A stretch of DNA of 34,607 bases from Planctomycetaceae bacterium (GTDB lineage: Bacteria > Planctomycetota > Planctomycetia > Pirellulales > Pirellulaceae), in NCBI GenBank assembly GCA_002862205.1, contig PKCN01000286.1, positions 1 to 34,607 of the forward strand, in the 5' to 3' direction. The notes under the pieces were generated by a model, which was not told the origin of the DNA, did not search any database, and was given only the letters and a program-made list of their open reading frames with translations. A program made the position numbers and the translations under genes. The stretch's first letter is position 1. The number at the start of each line of letters is the position of its first letter. Shown piece after piece: positions 33,884-34,607 of the stretch.

Positions 33884-34220
33884 GCACTCAAAGGTGCACA
33901 CATCAGGCATGAATTGGGTCACGGTGCCTGCCCGGCCACTCCGTTGGTTCACGCGACTGGGTTAGTGTTGAGCTTGCCAAGCTGCCTTTGGGTTTCTGCT
34001 GGTTTTTTTGAAGCCCGGCACACGCGAAGTCTATGCGTTACTTGGGCGGTCGCCCTGAAGCTTGAAGCTCTGGAATCAGAGGGGCATAGGGATCTTTCTG
34101 GGCGTCGCATTAGAAGTGTTGAATCTTACGGAAACGCTTGAAGACGCCGGGCATACTGCTTCTAATGTGCATTCTGCAATGAGAAATCACCATTGATCTT
34201 CAACGCATCACCACGTTGGG

Positions 34221-34227
34221 AGAGGAA
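34221..34227 (+). promoter_or_regulatory. Ribosome binding site AGAGGAA for the esterase-like gene
   Basis: AGAGGAA lies eight bases before the ATG at 34236 and fixes this start. Confidence 0.65.
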
Positions 34228-34235
34228 CTGCAATC

Positions 34236-34607
34236 ATGTCCAAGCTGTCGGTTACTTTACAAATTTTCGCATTAATGAGCGTGTTCGGCATCATCAGCAA
34301 CTCCGAGTGCGCACCTCCCACACGAGCATTTGACGCTGCGGGTGCCCCGGAGTTCGAACGTCTTGACGGCAAAACTGGTGTAAATCCGCCGCTCAATTCG
34401 GATGGCAACTTTCTGATTGGACCGGTTTATGAATCAGCACCGGAGCGAGATTTGGTAGCGGGCGTTCCGCAGGGACGGGTTGAACAATTCACCATGGATT
34501 CCCGCAACGGAAAACTATTCAATCCAGGAATCGCAAGGAAAGTATTCGGGAGGGTCGACCCCGGAAACCCGAAAACATTGCTCGTTGACACTCACGAGAT
34601 TGACTAC
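34236..34607 (+). CDS. Secreted esterase-like protein, N-terminal part (3' end off window)
   Basis: The frame is open from the ATG at 34236 to the window edge, 124 codons. A signal peptide (MSKLSVTLQIFALMSVFGII) is followed by a spacer and then DGNFLIGPVYESAPE, VPQGRVEQFTMDS, FNPGIARKVFGRVDPGNPK and LVDTHEIDY. From memory of the family, this is the lead-in to secreted putative esterases of the alpha/beta-hydrolase class (enterochelin-esterase-like, PF00756), where a catalytic domain follows. The catalytic serine lies beyond the window, so the activity is inferred only. Confidence 0.65.
   Translation, partial: MSKLSVTLQIFALMSVFGIISNSECAPPTRAFDAAGAPEFERLDGKTGVNPPLNSDGNFLIGPVYESAPERDLVAGVPQGRVEQFTMDSRNGKLFNPGIARKVFGRVDPGNPKTLLVDTHEIDY

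Larger units (their letters stand above)
33855..34235. other. Intergenic region, 381 bp
   Basis: No gene is supported; an open frame at 33857-34141 has no family character. Besides the hairpin at 33859-33883, CATTAGAAG (34108-34116) and CTTCTAATG (34159-34167) form a nine-base inverted repeat with a 42-base spacer, upstream of the esterase-like gene. Confidence 0.4.

Noticed and set aside
33857-34141. Possible small gene after the dioxygenase
   Set aside because: It overlaps a hairpin right after the operon, has no start signal, and its translation shows no protein-like pattern.

Overview
The window comes from a planctomycete chromosome. The evidence is the co-occurrence of protein families that are abundant in that phylum: a DUF1587/1595/1592/1588/1585 cytochrome with a DUF1552 partner, a DUF1549/DUF1553 cytochrome with PPC-domain and DUF1501 partners, a DUF6288-like PDZ protein, and many secreted HEAT, TPR and propeller proteins. 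Most products carry an export signal. I see no rRNA, tRNA, CRISPR array, transposase, integrase or phage gene. The first and last genes are cut by the window edges.

Layout. Positions 1-1265 (minus) hold the N-terminal part of a neutral ceramidase-like protein, divergent from a small secreted beta-sandwich protein (1463-2143). A translationally coupled pair follows on plus: a large haem-binding DUF1592-type protein and a Tat-exported DUF1552 protein (2563-6721). After a 600 bp intergenic region with short direct repeats comes a secreted HEAT-repeat protein (7324-8934). A second coupled plus-strand pair (9517-12944) encodes an NHL-type propeller with CC motifs on successive blades, and a PhnD-like substrate-binding domain fused to a PQQ-like propeller. 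The fusion joint contains a run of ten A residues, and a one-base slip in either direction stops translation at once.

The block 12979-27602 is entirely on minus. Read in transcription order it holds a DUF1549/DUF1553 cytochrome, a PPC-domain protein and a Tat-exported DUF1501 protein as one operon. A small coiled-coil periplasmic protein with an intrinsic terminator follows, then a TolB-propeller/amidohydrolase fusion, a GH81 endo-beta-1,3-glucanase and a membrane-anchored TPR protein. The GH81 enzyme suggests use of laminarin- or callose-like beta-1,3-glucan.

From 28244 the genes are on plus again. A PDZ/toroid/HEAT protein (DUF6288-like) is followed by a tightly overlapped three-gene cassette at 31334-33854: a haem-oxygenase-like di-iron protein, a class I SAM methyltransferase and a TauD-type Fe(II)/2-oxoglutarate dioxygenase. 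These are the only clearly cytosolic enzymes in the window. They look like a compact small-molecule biosynthesis or modification operon with no obvious known product, and this is the strongest candidate for an undescribed system. The window ends in the start of a secreted esterase-like protein (34236 onward).

Functions are inferred from motifs read by eye. No database search was possible.
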